From Planococcus sp. PAMC 21323 (GTDB lineage: Bacteria > Bacillota > Bacilli > Bacillales_A > Planococcaceae), in contig NZ_CP009129.1 in the NCBI RefSeq assembly GCF_000785555.1, positions 1,550,001-1,614,000 of the forward strand: a DNA stretch of 64,000 nucleotides. Direction: 5' to 3'. The first letter of the stretch is position 1. Each line of letters opens with the position of its first letter. Below are positions 43,303 to 52,464 of this stretch, piece after piece. The notes beneath the pieces are model-generated. The model searched no databases and had not been told where the DNA came from. It saw nothing but the letters and a program-made list of their open reading frames with translations. Both the position numbers and the translations under genes were made by a program.

Positions 43303-46230
43303 ATGTCGATAAAAATTAACGGCTCCCTTACTGAGTTTGAACAAGGCAAAACCATTTTACAAGTTTTGAACGAACAGAAAATTCTTCATCCTCAAATCTG
43401 TTATATGCCTGAACTAGATCCAATTGAAACTTGTGACACGTGCATCGTAGAAGTTGATGGCAAACTTGTCCGCTCTTGTTCAACTACAGCCGTTGCGGGC
43501 ATGGATGTTCAACTTGCTTCACCTCGAGCAAAAGAAGCTCAAACTGAAGCGATGGACCGTATTCTTGAAAACCATCTGCTCTATTGTACCGTTTGTGACA
43601 ATAACAACGGAAACTGTAAAGTTCACAACACGGTAGACTTGATGGAAATTGAACATCAAAAATATCCTTTTGAACCAAAATGTACTGTGGATGAAGTTGA
43701 TTTAACAAATCCCTTTTATCGTTATGATCCAAACCAATGTATCGCGTGCGGTCAATGTGTTGAAGTTTGTCAAAACTTACAAGTGAACGAAACCTTAACG
43801 ATGGATTGGGCGCGTGATCGGCCGATTGTTCTTTGGGACGGCGGAGCAAAAATCAATGATTCTTCATGTGTTAGCTGTGGTCAATGTGTAACTGCTTGTC
43901 CATGTAATGCGTTAATGGAAACTTCTATGCTCGGTGAAGCTGGATTTATGACCGCAATTCCTGAAAAAATTCTGACACCGATGATTGATTTAGTAAAAGA
44001 TGTTGAACCAGGCTATAGCGGTATTTTGGCCATTTCGGATGCTGAAGCGAAAATGCGCGAAACGCGGACCGAAAAAACCAAAACGGTTTGCACTTTTTGT
44101 GGTGTTGGTTGTTCGTTCGAAGTGTGGACAAAAGATCGCAAAATTTTAAAAATCCAACCAGTTTCAGATGCACCTGCTAATCAGATCTCTACTTGCGTAA
44201 AAGGTAAGTTCGGTTGGGATTTTGTCAATAGCGAAGAACGCATCACTACCCCTTTGATTCGTAAAGATGGTGAATTTGTCGAAGCTAGCTGGGATGAAGC
44301 ACTGGATTTAGTTGCTTCTAAATTCAAAGCGATTAAAGAACAAAACGGCAAAGATTCCATTGGTGTCATTTCTTCTTCTAAAATTACGAACGAAGACAAT
44401 TATGTTATACAAAAGTTAAGTCGCCAAGTATTTGAAACCAATAACGTCGACAACTGTTCACGTTACTGCCAATCCCCTGCAACTGACGGATTGTTCCGCA
44501 CGGTTGGAATGGGCGGAGATGCTGGTACGATTAAAGATATCGGTAGCGCTGGACTCGTAATCATAGTTGGGGCTAACCCTGCTGAAGGTCACCCGGTTTT
44601 AGCAACTCGCGTTAAACGTGCTCATAAATTACATGGACAAAAGTTAATCGTTGCGGACATGCGTAAAAACGAAATGGCTGAACGCTCTGATATTTTCATT
44701 ACACCTAAACAAGGTACTGACCAAGTCTGGTTAATGGCTGTAACTAAATACATGATCGATCAAGGTTGGCACGATCAACAATTTGTAGAGGAAAACGTCA
44801 ATTATTTCGACGAGTTTAAAGAAGTATTAGCTCAGTACACATTAGAATATGCTGAAAAACGGAGTGGTGTTTCTAAAGAAACGATTATCCGTACAGCAGA
44901 AATGATTCGTGATGCTGATGGGACGTGTATTCTTTGGGGCATGGGTGTTACACAAAATACAGGCGGTTCTGATACGTCTGCTGCGATATCCAACTTATTG
45001 TTAGCGACCGGCAATTATCGCCGTCCTGGTGCTGGGGCTTACCCGCTTCGTGGTCATAACAACGTTCAAGGTGCATGCGATATGGGCTCATTACCAGGTT
45101 GGTTACCAGGCTATCAGCACATCACTGATGAAAATGCTCGCGAAAAGTTCGAACAAGCTTATGGTGTGAAAATCGATGACAAGCCAGGAATGGATAATAT
45201 CCAAATGCTACAAGCTGTAGACGAAGGCATTATGAAAGCCATGTATGTGGTTGGTGAAGATATGGCTTTAGTAGACTCTAATGCGAATCATGTTGATGAA
45301 GTTTTATCGAAACTCGACTTTTTCGTCGTACAAGACATCTTCTTTTCACGCACTGCTCAATATGCAGACGTTATTTTACCAGCAGCACCGTCACTTGAAA
45401 AAGATGGCACGTTTACTAATACAGAACGCCGTGTTCAACGTTTGTATAAAGCCTTACCAGAATTGGGTCAATCAAAAGCTGATTGGTGGATCGTTCAAGA
45501 AATAGCCAATCGTCTTGGTGCCGGTTGGAATTATAGTCACCCAAGTGAAATTTTTGCTGAAATGGCAAGCCTGTCACCCCTATTTGCAAAAGCAGATTAC
45601 ACAAATATGGAAGGTTGGGATAGTTTCTTATGGGGTAGCTTAGAAGGCGAAAGTACACCACTACTATATGTAGACGGCTTTAACTTCCCTGATAAAAAAG
45701 CACGTTTTGCTTTATCTGACTGGGTTGAGCCGGTAGTATTCCCACAAGAATATGATTTGCACATTAATAATGGTCGTTTATTGGAGCATTTCCATGAAGG
45801 CAATATGACCGATAAATCAAAAGGAATTCTTTCGAAATTGCCAGAGACTTTCGTCGAAGTATCACCAAAACTTGCGAAAGAACGAGGACTTGAAGACGGC
45901 TCGACAGTACGTCTCGTCTCACCTTATGGCGCATTAAAATTACCGGTCATTGTAACAGATCGGGTTAAAGACAATGAGCTTTTCTTACCGATGAACTCAA
46001 CGAAAAAAGAAACAGCCATCAATTTCTTAACGGGGCCAGCTGTTGACCAACGGACAAATACACCTGCCTATAAGCAGACGAAAGTTCGCATGGAAGTATT
46101 AAAAGATCATGTAAAACGTCCGCTACCAAAATCAAATCCGCGTGATAAAAAACGTACGCCACAATCAGGCATTGAAGTCGAACGAAAATGGGCACGTGAT
46201 GGCTATGTGCATTTGACAGATCAACGATAG
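43303..46230 (+). CDS. fdhA: Formate dehydrogenase large subunit, Mo-bisMGD
   Basis: A 975-residue protein like Bacillus YrhE/YjgC. In order: a [2Fe-2S] domain (CYMPELDPIETCDTC near residue 33), a His/Cys cluster (LLYCTVCDNNNGNCKVH), two [4Fe-4S] motifs (CIACGQCVEVC, CVSCGQCVTACPC), then the molybdenum-binding catalytic part with CTFCGVGCSFE near 263, NCSRYCQSP near 384, whose cysteine would ligate molybdenum, and a C-terminal dinucleotide-binding domain. It oxidises formate to CO2, cytosolic. The catalytic position is Cys, not selenocysteine. ATG follows AAAAGGAGG. Confidence 0.95.
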   Translation: MSIKINGSLTEFEQGKTILQVLNEQKILHPQICYMPELDPIETCDTCIVEVDGKLVRSCSTTAVAGMDVQLASPRAKEAQTEAMDRILENHLLYCTVCDNNNGNCKVHNTVDLMEIEHQKYPFEPKCTVDEVDLTNPFYRYDPNQCIACGQCVEVCQNLQVNETLTMDWARDRPIVLWDGGAKINDSSCVSCGQCVTACPCNALMETSMLGEAGFMTAIPEKILTPMIDLVKDVEPGYSGILAISDAEAKMRETRTEKTKTVCTFCGVGCSFEVWTKDRKILKIQPVSDAPANQISTCVKGKFGWDFVNSEERITTPLIRKDGEFVEASWDEALDLVASKFKAIKEQNGKDSIGVISSSKITNEDNYVIQKLSRQVFETNNVDNCSRYCQSPATDGLFRTVGMGGDAGTIKDIGSAGLVIIVGANPAEGHPVLATRVKRAHKLHGQKLIVADMRKNEMAERSDIFITPKQGTDQVWLMAVTKYMIDQGWHDQQFVEENVNYFDEFKEVLAQYTLEYAEKRSGVSKETIIRTAEMIRDADGTCILWGMGVTQNTGGSDTSAAISNLLLATGNYRRPGAGAYPLRGHNNVQGACDMGSLPGWLPGYQHITDENAREKFEQAYGVKIDDKPGMDNIQMLQAVDEGIMKAMYVVGEDMALVDSNANHVDEVLSKLDFFVVQDIFFSRTAQYADVILPAAPSLEKDGTFTNTERRVQRLYKALPELGQSKADWWIVQEIANRLGAGWNYSHPSEIFAEMASLSPLFAKADYTNMEGWDSFLWGSLEGESTPLLYVDGFNFPDKKARFALSDWVEPVVFPQEYDLHINNGRLLEHFHEGNMTDKSKGILSKLPETFVEVSPKLAKERGLEDGSTVRLVSPYGALKLPVIVTDRVKDNELFLPMNSTKKETAINFLTGPAVDQRTNTPAYKQTKVRMEVLKDHVKRPLPKSNPRDKKRTPQSGIEVERKWARDGYVHLTDQR

Positions 46231-46244
46231 AAAGGTGATGTCCT

Positions 46245-46724
46245 ATGGCAAGTCCAATAACACAGATTAAGAAAAAAGAATGGACCGCTGAAGAAATCCG
46301 TCAGCAAAAGCTTTATGAATTGGAAACTTTGATCGCTGAACAAAACGAGGCACTTAATAAATTATTAGCTATTACAGGTGATTTAGATGACGCTGGTGTT
46401 TTAGACGCTGTGCTCGCGATGGTCAAAGCAAAAGAAGGCATCACTGAAGTCGTAATGGGGCAAGCTACTCGTGAACCTGTTACCAACCTCATTAATAATA
46501 TGATGAGTGCTGCTGGTGCATTGACTGCTATTAATCCTGCATCTACTGAAAGATTGACTTCTAGTATGGTTATAGGATTAAAAGAAGCAGAAGCGCAAAA
46601 TCATAACGGCAAAAAACTTGGTTTATTCCAAATGATTGGCGCAATTAGAGATCCCGACGTCAACCGCGCAATTAAGTTTGGGTTCAATTTCTTAAAAGGC
46701 ATGGGAAAAGGATTAAATAAATAA
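46245..46724 (+). CDS. DUF1641 protein, formate dehydrogenase partner
   Basis: A 159-residue DUF1641 protein resembling YrhD. It starts 14 bases after fdhA with its own GAAAGGTG site. The sequence is amphipathic-helical with DDAGVLDAVLAMVKAKEGI near residue 48 and GLFQMIGAIRDPDVNRAIKFG near 125, the family signature. Proteins of this family accompany cytosolic formate dehydrogenases; a subunit or assembly role is inferred from that association. A terminator follows. Confidence 0.9.
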   Translation: MASPITQIKKKEWTAEEIRQQKLYELETLIAEQNEALNKLLAITGDLDDAGVLDAVLAMVKAKEGITEVVMGQATREPVTNLINNMMSAAGALTAINPASTERLTSSMVIGLKEAEAQNHNGKKLGLFQMIGAIRDPDVNRAIKFGFNFLKGMGKGLNK

Positions 46725-46737
46725 ATAGCTTTTCATA

Positions 46738-46768
46738 AACAGTTGCGGCTTGGCCGCAGCTGTTTTTT
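46738..46768 (+). terminator. Terminator of the formate dehydrogenase operon
   Basis: AACAGTTGCGGC and GCCGCAGCTGTT form the stem, followed by TTTTATTG. Confidence 0.85.
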
Positions 46769-47358
46769 ATTGTGTGAAAGTAAATTTGAGTTTTTCGCGG
46801 TGGATGTTTCCATCAAATATGCAGATGCGTCCCAAATGAATATTTTTGAAAGTAGATTTCTAGAGGTTTAAAAGCATTCTACTTATATAGAAGGAACTTA
46901 AATAAATATATCACTCACTTCTTCTTAAAATGGTCGATTTTGAGTTAAAAATCCCCCCTTTTTTGATTTTGCAAATAAATTTGCGCATTCCGCAAACAAT
47001 GAGTTTTAACCCGCAAATAAATCAAGCTATGCTGCAAACAAACTTTTGAATTCTGCAAACAAACTACGCTTTCCCGCAAACAAACTCAATTTCATTCAAA
47101 AAATAGCTCAACACCCTATTATTTAGTCTCATTAAACTAAAATTTCTCGTTGATTCATAACCAGTCACTAACCACATACTACTCCATTAATTAAAATCTA
47201 GACTTTATCGCTCAATAACTGCTCTTATCATATTATATTCTCTTTTATCCATTTTTCATGACAAGCACACCACTCTGTTATATATTAATTAACAAGAAAA
47301 CAAACTGTATTAATACAGTTTTTCAAGTAAATTTTTTAATCAGAAAGGGATGGATGAC
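46769..47358. other. 590-bp intergenic region before isocitrate lyase
   Basis: No gene found. It holds the 21-bp-phased repeat array (46971-47096), an AT-rich stretch and, at the right end, the isocitrate lyase promoter region and ribosome binding site. No T-box or other riboswitch recognised. Confidence 0.6.
46971..47096 (+). repeat. Six-copy array of GCAAAYAAA motifs at exact 21-bp spacing
   Basis: The motif GCAAA(C/T)AA(A/T)(C/T/G) begins at 46971, 46992, 47013, 47034, 47055 and 47076, always 21 bases apart, about two helical turns. It is usually preceded by C or T and followed by about 11 non-conserved bases. Copies are GCAAATAAAT, GCAAACAATG, GCAAATAAAT and three of GCAAACAAAC. It lies between the fdh terminator and the isocitrate lyase promoter. 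The face-phased geometry resembles a protein-binding iteron array. Confidence 0.85.
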
Positions 47359-48651
47359 ATGGTCGCAAGCAAACTTCAACAAATTGAGGAATTGAATACT
47401 AGTTGGGAAAATGACAGTCGCTGGAACGGCATTGAACGTATGTATACAGCAGAAGAGGTTGTAAAACTTCGCGGTTCTGTACGAATCGAGCATACTTTAG
47501 CAAGAAAAGGCGCAGAGCGTTTATTCCGCTCGATTCATGAAGAGGATTTTGTGAATGCGTTAGGTGCTCTGACAGGTAACCAAGCTGTTCAACAAGTAAA
47601 AGCTGGATTAAAAGCCATTTACTTGAGCGGCTGGCAAGTAGCTGCAGATGCCAACTCTGCAGGTCAAATGTATCCTGACCAAAGCTTATACCCTGTCAAT
47701 TCAGTCCCTGATGTTGTTAAGAAAATTAACCAAGCGCTTCAACGTGCTGATCAAATTGATGGTGTTGAAGGAACTGAAGGTTTTGATTGGTTTGCACCAA
47801 TTGTTGCAGATGCTGAAGCTGGATTTGGCGGCCCATTGAACGTCTATGAATTGATGAAAGCTATGATTGAAGCTGGCGCTGCTGGCGTTCACTTTGAAGA
47901 TCAATTAGCATCTGAAAAGAAATGCGGACATTTAGGTGGCAAAGTATTGTTGCCAACTCAAAATGCTGTAAGAAATCTAGTTTCTGCTCGATTAGCAGCA
48001 GATGTACTTGGCGTACCCACTTTAATCATCGCTCGGACAGATGCTGATGCAGCTGACTTAATCACTAGCGACATTGATCCGCGTGACCATAAATTTATTA
48101 CTGGTGAACGCACACCTGAAGGCTTTTACCGGACAAATCCTGGTATCGACCAAGCCATTGCGCGCGGTTTAGCTTACGCGCCTTATGCAGATCTTGTCTG
48201 GTGTGAAACGTCTCATCCAAACTTGGAAGAAGCACAACAGTTTGCAGATGCAATTCATGCAGAATTTCCTGGCAAATTGCTCGCTTATAATTGTTCACCG
48301 TCATTTAACTGGAAAGCGAAGCTTGATGAAGAAACGATTGCAAAATTCCAAGTTGAACTTGGAAAAATGGGCTATAAATTCCAATTCGTTACGCTGGCTG
48401 GTTTCCATACATTAAATCACAGCATGTTCGAACTGGCTCACGACTACAAAGATCACGGCATGGCCGCTTACTCGAAACTGCAACAAGCTGAGTTCGCTAA
48501 TGAATCAAAAGGCTATACAGCGACACGTCATCAGCGTGAAGTCGGTACGAGTTACTTTGACGAAATCTCTCAAATTGTTTCTGGTGGGACAAGTTCAACA
48601 ACTGCTATGAAAGGTTCAACAGAAACCGCTCAATTTACCACAACGAACTAA
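47359..48651 (+). CDS. aceA: Isocitrate lyase
   Basis: A 430-residue isocitrate lyase, first enzyme of the glyoxylate bypass, cleaving isocitrate to succinate and glyoxylate. The active-site KKCGH loop is near residue 190, with [10 protein letters not shown] near 92, [12 protein letters not shown] and ADAEAG in the barrel, [13 protein letters not shown] near 285 and [13 protein letters not shown] near 313. ATG at 47359 is nine bases from AAAGGG; an in-frame ATG at 47350 touches that site. Malate synthase is not adjacent. Confidence 0.96.
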   Translation: MVASKLQQIEELNTSWENDSRWNGIERMYTAEEVVKLRGSVRIEHTLARKGAERLFRSIHEEDFVNALGALTGNQAVQQVKAGLKAIYLSGWQVAADANSAGQMYPDQSLYPVNSVPDVVKKINQALQRADQIDGVEGTEGFDWFAPIVADAEAGFGGPLNVYELMKAMIEAGAAGVHFEDQLASEKKCGHLGGKVLLPTQNAVRNLVSARLAADVLGVPTLIIARTDADAADLITSDIDPRDHKFITGERTPEGFYRTNPGIDQAIARGLAYAPYADLVWCETSHPNLEEAQQFADAIHAEFPGKLLAYNCSPSFNWKAKLDEETIAKFQVELGKMGYKFQFVTLAGFHTLNHSMFELAHDYKDHGMAAYSKLQQAEFANESKGYTATRHQREVGTSYFDEISQIVSGGTSSTTAMKGSTETAQFTTTN

Positions 48652-48727
48652 TCGACACTGATATGACTAGCTTCTATTCCACGCCACGGCATTCAAAACT
48701 AAAACTAACTTACTGGAGGAGATCCTT

Positions 48728-48856
48728 ATGAAAACGACAAAAACGTTTGAGAAACGCTCAATGAAAGAATGCCGCGAGTGCGGATGCGAAATAAAAGAGC
48801 AACAGCAGTCAATCATTTACGAATGCGAACGCTGCATGTGCAATCAAGACGAATAA
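48728..48856 (+). CDS. YhfH-like zinc-ribbon microprotein, 42 aa
   Basis: A 42-residue protein with ATG at 48728, six bases after GGAGGAG. It has two CxxC-type pairs, KECRECGCEIKEQ and YECERCMCNQ, typical of a small zinc ribbon and similar to YhfH family proteins of Bacillales. It follows isocitrate lyase by 77 bases and is closed by a terminator, so it may be co-transcribed. Function unknown; metal binding is inferred from the cysteine spacing. Confidence 0.75.
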   Translation: MKTTKTFEKRSMKECRECGCEIKEQQQSIIYECERCMCNQDE

Positions 48857-48860
48857 AGCA

Positions 48861-48900
48861 AAAACACAAGCCACTCAAAATTGAGTGGCTTGTGTTTTTT
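48861..48900. terminator. Bidirectional terminator
   Basis: AACACAAGCCACTCAA and TTGAGTGGCTTGTGTT form a 16-bp stem with T runs on both strands, shared by the convergent microprotein and lipoprotein genes. Confidence 0.9.
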
Positions 48901-48911
48901 TCTTATGGGTT

Positions 48912-49448
48912 TTAATCTAACAGTGCATTGCCTGGATTTTCTTCTATCGTCTTGAAAATTCTTGAGAATAATTCTTTAATATTTTCCTCATTCACTTCAT
49001 CATTATACAAGTCAAATGTCCAAGTTTTTCGAACATTTTCCGTCGTTTCTAGAAAACCTGTTGCGTAATAATTATGATAGGGAATTTCCCTTGCCTCTTC
49101 ATATGCTAAATTTGAATCGATAAATGGGTATTCACCCTTATTCGATTCAATGAAAAAGAATGGGATATGCGACTCTAAATAAGTAGATGAATATTGACTT
49201 TCGGCAGCTTGTGAAAGCTTTTCTATTGTTATAAAAACTGCATCGTATTTTTTTAATTCGTCTGTCGTGAATTTGCCAAATGAAATTTCTTCAAAATCGA
49301 TTTGTTTTTCGTTAACTTCTGGTGATGTACCTAGCACTGCAACTGTTAAACTTCTTCCTTTATAAGGCTCGAATTCAGGAGTTGTACAAGCACCTAACAT
49401 GAGCAATATCAAAAATAATAGAAGTGTAAACTTTTTGGCTATCTTCAT
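48912..49448 (-). CDS. Lipoprotein of unknown function
   Basis: A 178-residue protein with a lipoprotein signal peptide, LLLFLILLMLGACTT, the cysteine near residue 21. The mature part starts with RSLTVAVLGTSPEV, an alternating hydrophobic strand then AVFITIEKLSQ, which resembles a Rossmann or solute-binding-like fold but is not assigned. ATG at 49448 follows GAGGAAGG; a GTG 15 bases upstream overlaps the methyltransferase stop. Last gene of a three-gene operon. Confidence 0.65.
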   Translation of the reverse strand: MKIAKKFTLLLFLILLMLGACTTPEFEPYKGRSLTVAVLGTSPEVNEKQIDFEEISFGKFTTDELKKYDAVFITIEKLSQAAESQYSSTYLESHIPFFFIESNKGEYPFIDSNLAYEEAREIPYHNYYATGFLETTENVRKTWTFDLYNDEVNEENIKELFSRIFKTIEENPGNALLD

Positions 49449-49459
49449 TAACACCTTCC

Positions 49460-50170
49460 TCACTTGTTTTTCTTCGCTTTTAAAATCAGGAAATTCGGAC
49501 TCTTCATTAACTTTGTGTATTGTTCAGGTGCTAGATTTTTAAACAGCTCTGTTGGTTTTGGTTCAATTACTTGTTCGATTGAAAAATGAATTAGTAGTGA
49601 ATCAAAAACTTCGCTTAAAGATCTGCGGAAAAAAGGCACACGATAAGTCTGTCCTTCTTTATTCCACGAGTCCACAATCAGTTCCGTGTTAAAATAATCG
49701 ACGTCTTCGAGTAACTGAAGGTCTGTTAGCGGATGATGAATTGACAAATGTAAACTACCTCCATATTTTAATACTCGGGAGAGTTCTTTTAATGTCCCCT
49801 CCCACTCTTTTATGTAATGTAGAGTTAATGAACTAACGATAAGATCAAAACTGTCGTCTTGAAAAGGCAAGTTATCTTCTAAATCTAGACAAATCACATG
49901 AGCTTTATCTCCTAATAAATACTGCGTTTGAATGACCATTTCTGGACTAATATCAACCGCTGTTACTTGCGCACCTCTTTGCACGAATTGCTCAGAATAC
50001 CACCCTGCAGAACAGCCTGCATCGAGAATATGTAAACCGGCTAACTCTTTTGGTACTAGGTCCATCATTGCCGGTCTTTCGTATTGTGTATTGTATAAAT
50101 TATTCGTATCCTCCATTTTTTTATAGATGCCTGCCAGTTCATTAAACACATCAACTATTTGTTTTTTCAT
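49460..50170 (-). CDS. Class I SAM-dependent methyltransferase
   Basis: A 236-residue methyltransferase. Motif I ILDAGCSAGWYSEQF is near residue 48, with TAVDISPEM, LEDNLPFQDDSFDLIVSSLTLHYI and the LSRVLKYGGSLHLSIHHPL region. Acceptor unknown. Its ATG follows ATAGGGGAG and overlaps the GNAT stop by 4 bases, so it is coupled to the GNAT gene. Confidence 0.87.
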   Translation of the reverse strand: MKKQIVDVFNELAGIYKKMEDTNNLYNTQYERPAMMDLVPKELAGLHILDAGCSAGWYSEQFVQRGAQVTAVDISPEMVIQTQYLLGDKAHVICLDLEDNLPFQDDSFDLIVSSLTLHYIKEWEGTLKELSRVLKYGGSLHLSIHHPLTDLQLLEDVDYFNTELIVDSWNKEGQTYRVPFFRRSLSEVFDSLLIHFSIEQVIEPKPTELFKNLAPEQYTKLMKSPNFLILKAKKNK

Positions 50171-50721
50171 ACTTTCTCCCCTATCATAGGCCGATCTATT
50201 TTATACAATACGTGTCGCTCAAGTGGGCTGTTCTTTTTTAGCTTAGCGTGATCAAACTCTCCAACTTTGTTCATGCCAATTCTTTTCATCACTGCTTCAG
50301 AAGGCTTATTGATAGATGCTGTAAAAGAATACACATGTTTCATGTTTAATGTATCAAACGCATATGCAAGACAAGCCTTTGCCCCTTCTGTTGCATAGCC
50401 TTTTTTCCAAAATCGCTTGTCTAAACGCCAGCCTATTTCAGCTGAACCTTTCCCCTCAATATCTATCGTAATTTCAAGGAAGCCAATAAAACCAATAAAC
50501 GCCTCGTCTTCTTTTCGTTCTACTGCCCACATCGAATACCCATTATCATCCATATGCTTTTCGAAGCGATCAATAAGTTGAGCCGATTGGTTTTCGGTCA
50601 TTGTTTCAGGAAAGTAACGCATTACTTCCTTGTCACTAGACATAACCGCAAATTTTTCCCTGTCCATTTGTTGCCAGCGTCTAAACCCTAGTCTCTTTGA
50701 TACAAAAAGATAGTGTGTCAA
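50167..50721 (-). CDS. GNAT-family N-acetyltransferase (RimJ/RimL-like)
   Basis: A 184-residue GNAT of the RimJ/RimL group: LGFRRWQQMDREKFAVMS at the start, FIGFIGFLEI, SAEIGWRLDKRFWKKGYATEGA with the acetyl-CoA-binding loop (about residues 92-112) and SEAVMKRIGMNKVGEFDH. The TTG start is placed 4-6 bases after GGGAGGG. First gene of the operon with the methyltransferase and lipoprotein. Confidence 0.85.
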   Translation of the reverse strand: MTHYLFVSKRLGFRRWQQMDREKFAVMSSDKEVMRYFPETMTENQSAQLIDRFEKHMDDNGYSMWAVERKEDEAFIGFIGFLEITIDIEGKGSAEIGWRLDKRFWKKGYATEGAKACLAYAFDTLNMKHVYSFTASINKPSEAVMKRIGMNKVGEFDHAKLKKNSPLERHVLYKIDRPMIGEKV

Positions 50722-51050
50722 TGTCCCTCCCCCTTTTTTTGATTAACTAGTGTGATCAATATCCCTCTTATTATATTACCAAATTTCGGCATTTTTCAAA
50801 ACTGTACACGTAATTGTCACTTTTAAAGACATTAGTTAATAAATAAAACGATTAATCATTAAATATCGAAAATAATGATTGCAATATGCATTATTTTTTT
50901 GCATTATTATAGATAGGGATAATTATTAATGCAAAAAAATTTTGCGTCTACATCTTTATTCTACATCTTTATTCTACATATGTTGAAGTTTACTAATTCT
51001 TCAACAGTTTGTTCCGTTATAAAATACAGAGAAGATTGGGGCAATAAAAA
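50722..51050. other. 329-bp intergenic region upstream of proline dehydrogenase
   Basis: Contains a large AT-rich inverted repeat (ATTTTTTTGCATTA at 50893-50906 against TAATGCAAAAAAAT ending at 50940) and a 13-bp tandem repeat (TCTACATCTTTAT at 50947-50972 plus a partial third copy). Both lie between the divergent GNAT and proline dehydrogenase genes and may be regulatory. No gene found. Confidence 0.55.
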
Positions 51051-52025
51051 ATGATCGTAAAAAACTTCTTTATCCACCTTTCAGAAAACCAACTTTTAAA
51101 TAAAGCTGCTCAAAACTACGGTTTCAAGCTTGGAGCTCACAGCGTTGTTGCGGGAACTAATATTGAAGAAGCGATTGACAGCATTAAAGAATTAAATGCT
51201 CATGGTATTAGCTGCACGATTGATAATCTTGGTGAATTTGTTCACGATAAAGCTGAAGCATTAGAAGCAAAAAATCAGATTTTGGGTGTTGTTGATGCAA
51301 TTCATCAGCATAAGGTTGATGCTCATATCTCGTTAAAGCCTTCACAATTAGGTCTTGATATCGATTATGATTTCTGTTTTGAAAATATTAAAGAAATTGT
51401 TGATAAAGCATTTAAGTATGATATTTTTATCAATATCGATATGGAAAACTATGACCGTCTACAACCTTCATTTGACTTGATGGAAGAATTATCTAAAGAC
51501 TATGACAACATTGGTACAGTAATACAATCATACTTTTTAAGAGCTCAAGAAGACATTAAAAAATATAGCAATTACCGTTTACGAATCGTAAAAGGTGCAT
51601 ACAAAGAGCCTGAAGAAGTTGCTTACCAAACAAAAGAAGAAATCGATGCGAATTATATCGAATTAATTGAGTACCATTTGTTGCATGGTAAGTTTACTTC
51701 GATTGCAACACACGATCACAACGTGATTAATCATGTAAAGCAATTTGTCGTTGATCATAACATTCCAAATGACAAATTTGAATTCCAAATGCTTTATGGA
51801 TTCCGTAAAGAAATGCAACTTGAACTTGCAGCACAAGGTTATAATTTCTGTACGTATATTCCTTTTGGAACAGATTGGTATGGTTATTTCATGCGTAGAC
51901 TGGCAGAACGTCCACAAAACTTAAACTTAGTTGTTAAACAAATATTTACGAAAAAAACAAATACAGCATTAGGTGTAGTTGCAGGTGCATTTTTACTCGG
52001 TCGTTTAACAAGCAAAAAGTCATAA
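51051..52025 (+). CDS. Proline dehydrogenase
   Basis: A 324-residue FAD-dependent proline dehydrogenase with a TIM-barrel fold, oxidising proline to pyrroline-5-carboxylate. Landmarks: GTNIEEAIDSIKELNAHG near residue 36, SLKPSQLGLDI near 96, NIDMENY, VIQSYFLRAQEDI, the flavin-contacting RIVKGAYKEPEEVAY near 178 and YGYFMRRLAERPQN near 280. It resembles B. subtilis PutB/FadM. The ATG at 51051 follows a weak GGGGC site. A C-terminal hydrophobic segment, TALGVVAGAFLLG, suggests membrane contact. The pyrroline dehydrogenase is not adjacent. Confidence 0.92.
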   Translation: MIVKNFFIHLSENQLLNKAAQNYGFKLGAHSVVAGTNIEEAIDSIKELNAHGISCTIDNLGEFVHDKAEALEAKNQILGVVDAIHQHKVDAHISLKPSQLGLDIDYDFCFENIKEIVDKAFKYDIFINIDMENYDRLQPSFDLMEELSKDYDNIGTVIQSYFLRAQEDIKKYSNYRLRIVKGAYKEPEEVAYQTKEEIDANYIELIEYHLLHGKFTSIATHDHNVINHVKQFVVDHNIPNDKFEFQMLYGFRKEMQLELAAQGYNFCTYIPFGTDWYGYFMRRLAERPQNLNLVVKQIFTKKTNTALGVVAGAFLLGRLTSKKS

Positions 52026-52109
52026 AGATCTTCTAGGTGAGCCTATAATATAGTAGCGTACTTACTCTAAACAAGTACGTTACTTTTCTCATTAGAAAGG
52101 AGCAGCTAA

Positions 52110-52415
52110 ATGTCTTATATATTGCAAGTAGATTTTCCGATGGGTGGTCCTTTTGGAGATGAAATGGCAACAGCTTTTAACGAGCTAGCCTAAAGCATTA
52201 ACAAAGAAGAAGGCTTTATATGGAAGGTTTGGACAGAAAACACGACCACTAAAGAAGCTGGTGGCATTTATTTATTTGAAACTGCAGAAACTGCAGAAAA
52301 ATATTTGCATATGCACTCAGTAAGATTAGCCGAGTTTGGAATTACAAATGTGAATGGCAAAATCTTTGCAGTCAATTCCACTTTGACAGCTATTAATCAT
52401 GGTCCTATAACGTAA
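52110..52415 (+). pseudogene. YdhR-family monooxygenase gene with in-frame stop
   Basis: ATG at 52110 follows AAAGGAG. Codons 1-27 read into FNELA, then TAA at 52191-52193, then SINKEEGFIWKVWTEN, TKEAGGIYLFETAE and a normal TAA at 52413-52415. The combined 102 codons match the 101-residue YdhR dimeric alpha-beta-barrel monooxygenase family, where LAESIN is expected, so a single GAA-to-TAA change explains the stop. The rest of the frame is intact, so the mutation is recent or is a sequencing error. Confidence 0.88.
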
Positions 52416-52456
52416 GAAAACCTGCATGCCTTATTAGGTTTGCAGGTTTTCTTACG
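52411..52456. terminator. Bidirectional terminator after the YdhR-like gene
   Basis: CGTAAGAAAACCTGCA and TGCAGGTTTTCTTACG form a perfect 16-bp stem, shared with the convergent phosphoesterase gene. Confidence 0.8.
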
Positions 52457-52464
52457 TTAACGCA

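Noticed and set aside
46971-47096. The 21-bp array as a CRISPR array
   Set aside because: Units are 10 bp conserved plus 11 bp variable, far shorter than CRISPR repeats and spacers, and no cas gene is nearby.
52191-52193. Programmed readthrough or selenocysteine at the TAA in the YdhR-like gene
   Set aside because: TAA is not a selenocysteine codon, and a single GAA-to-TAA change at a family glutamate is simpler.
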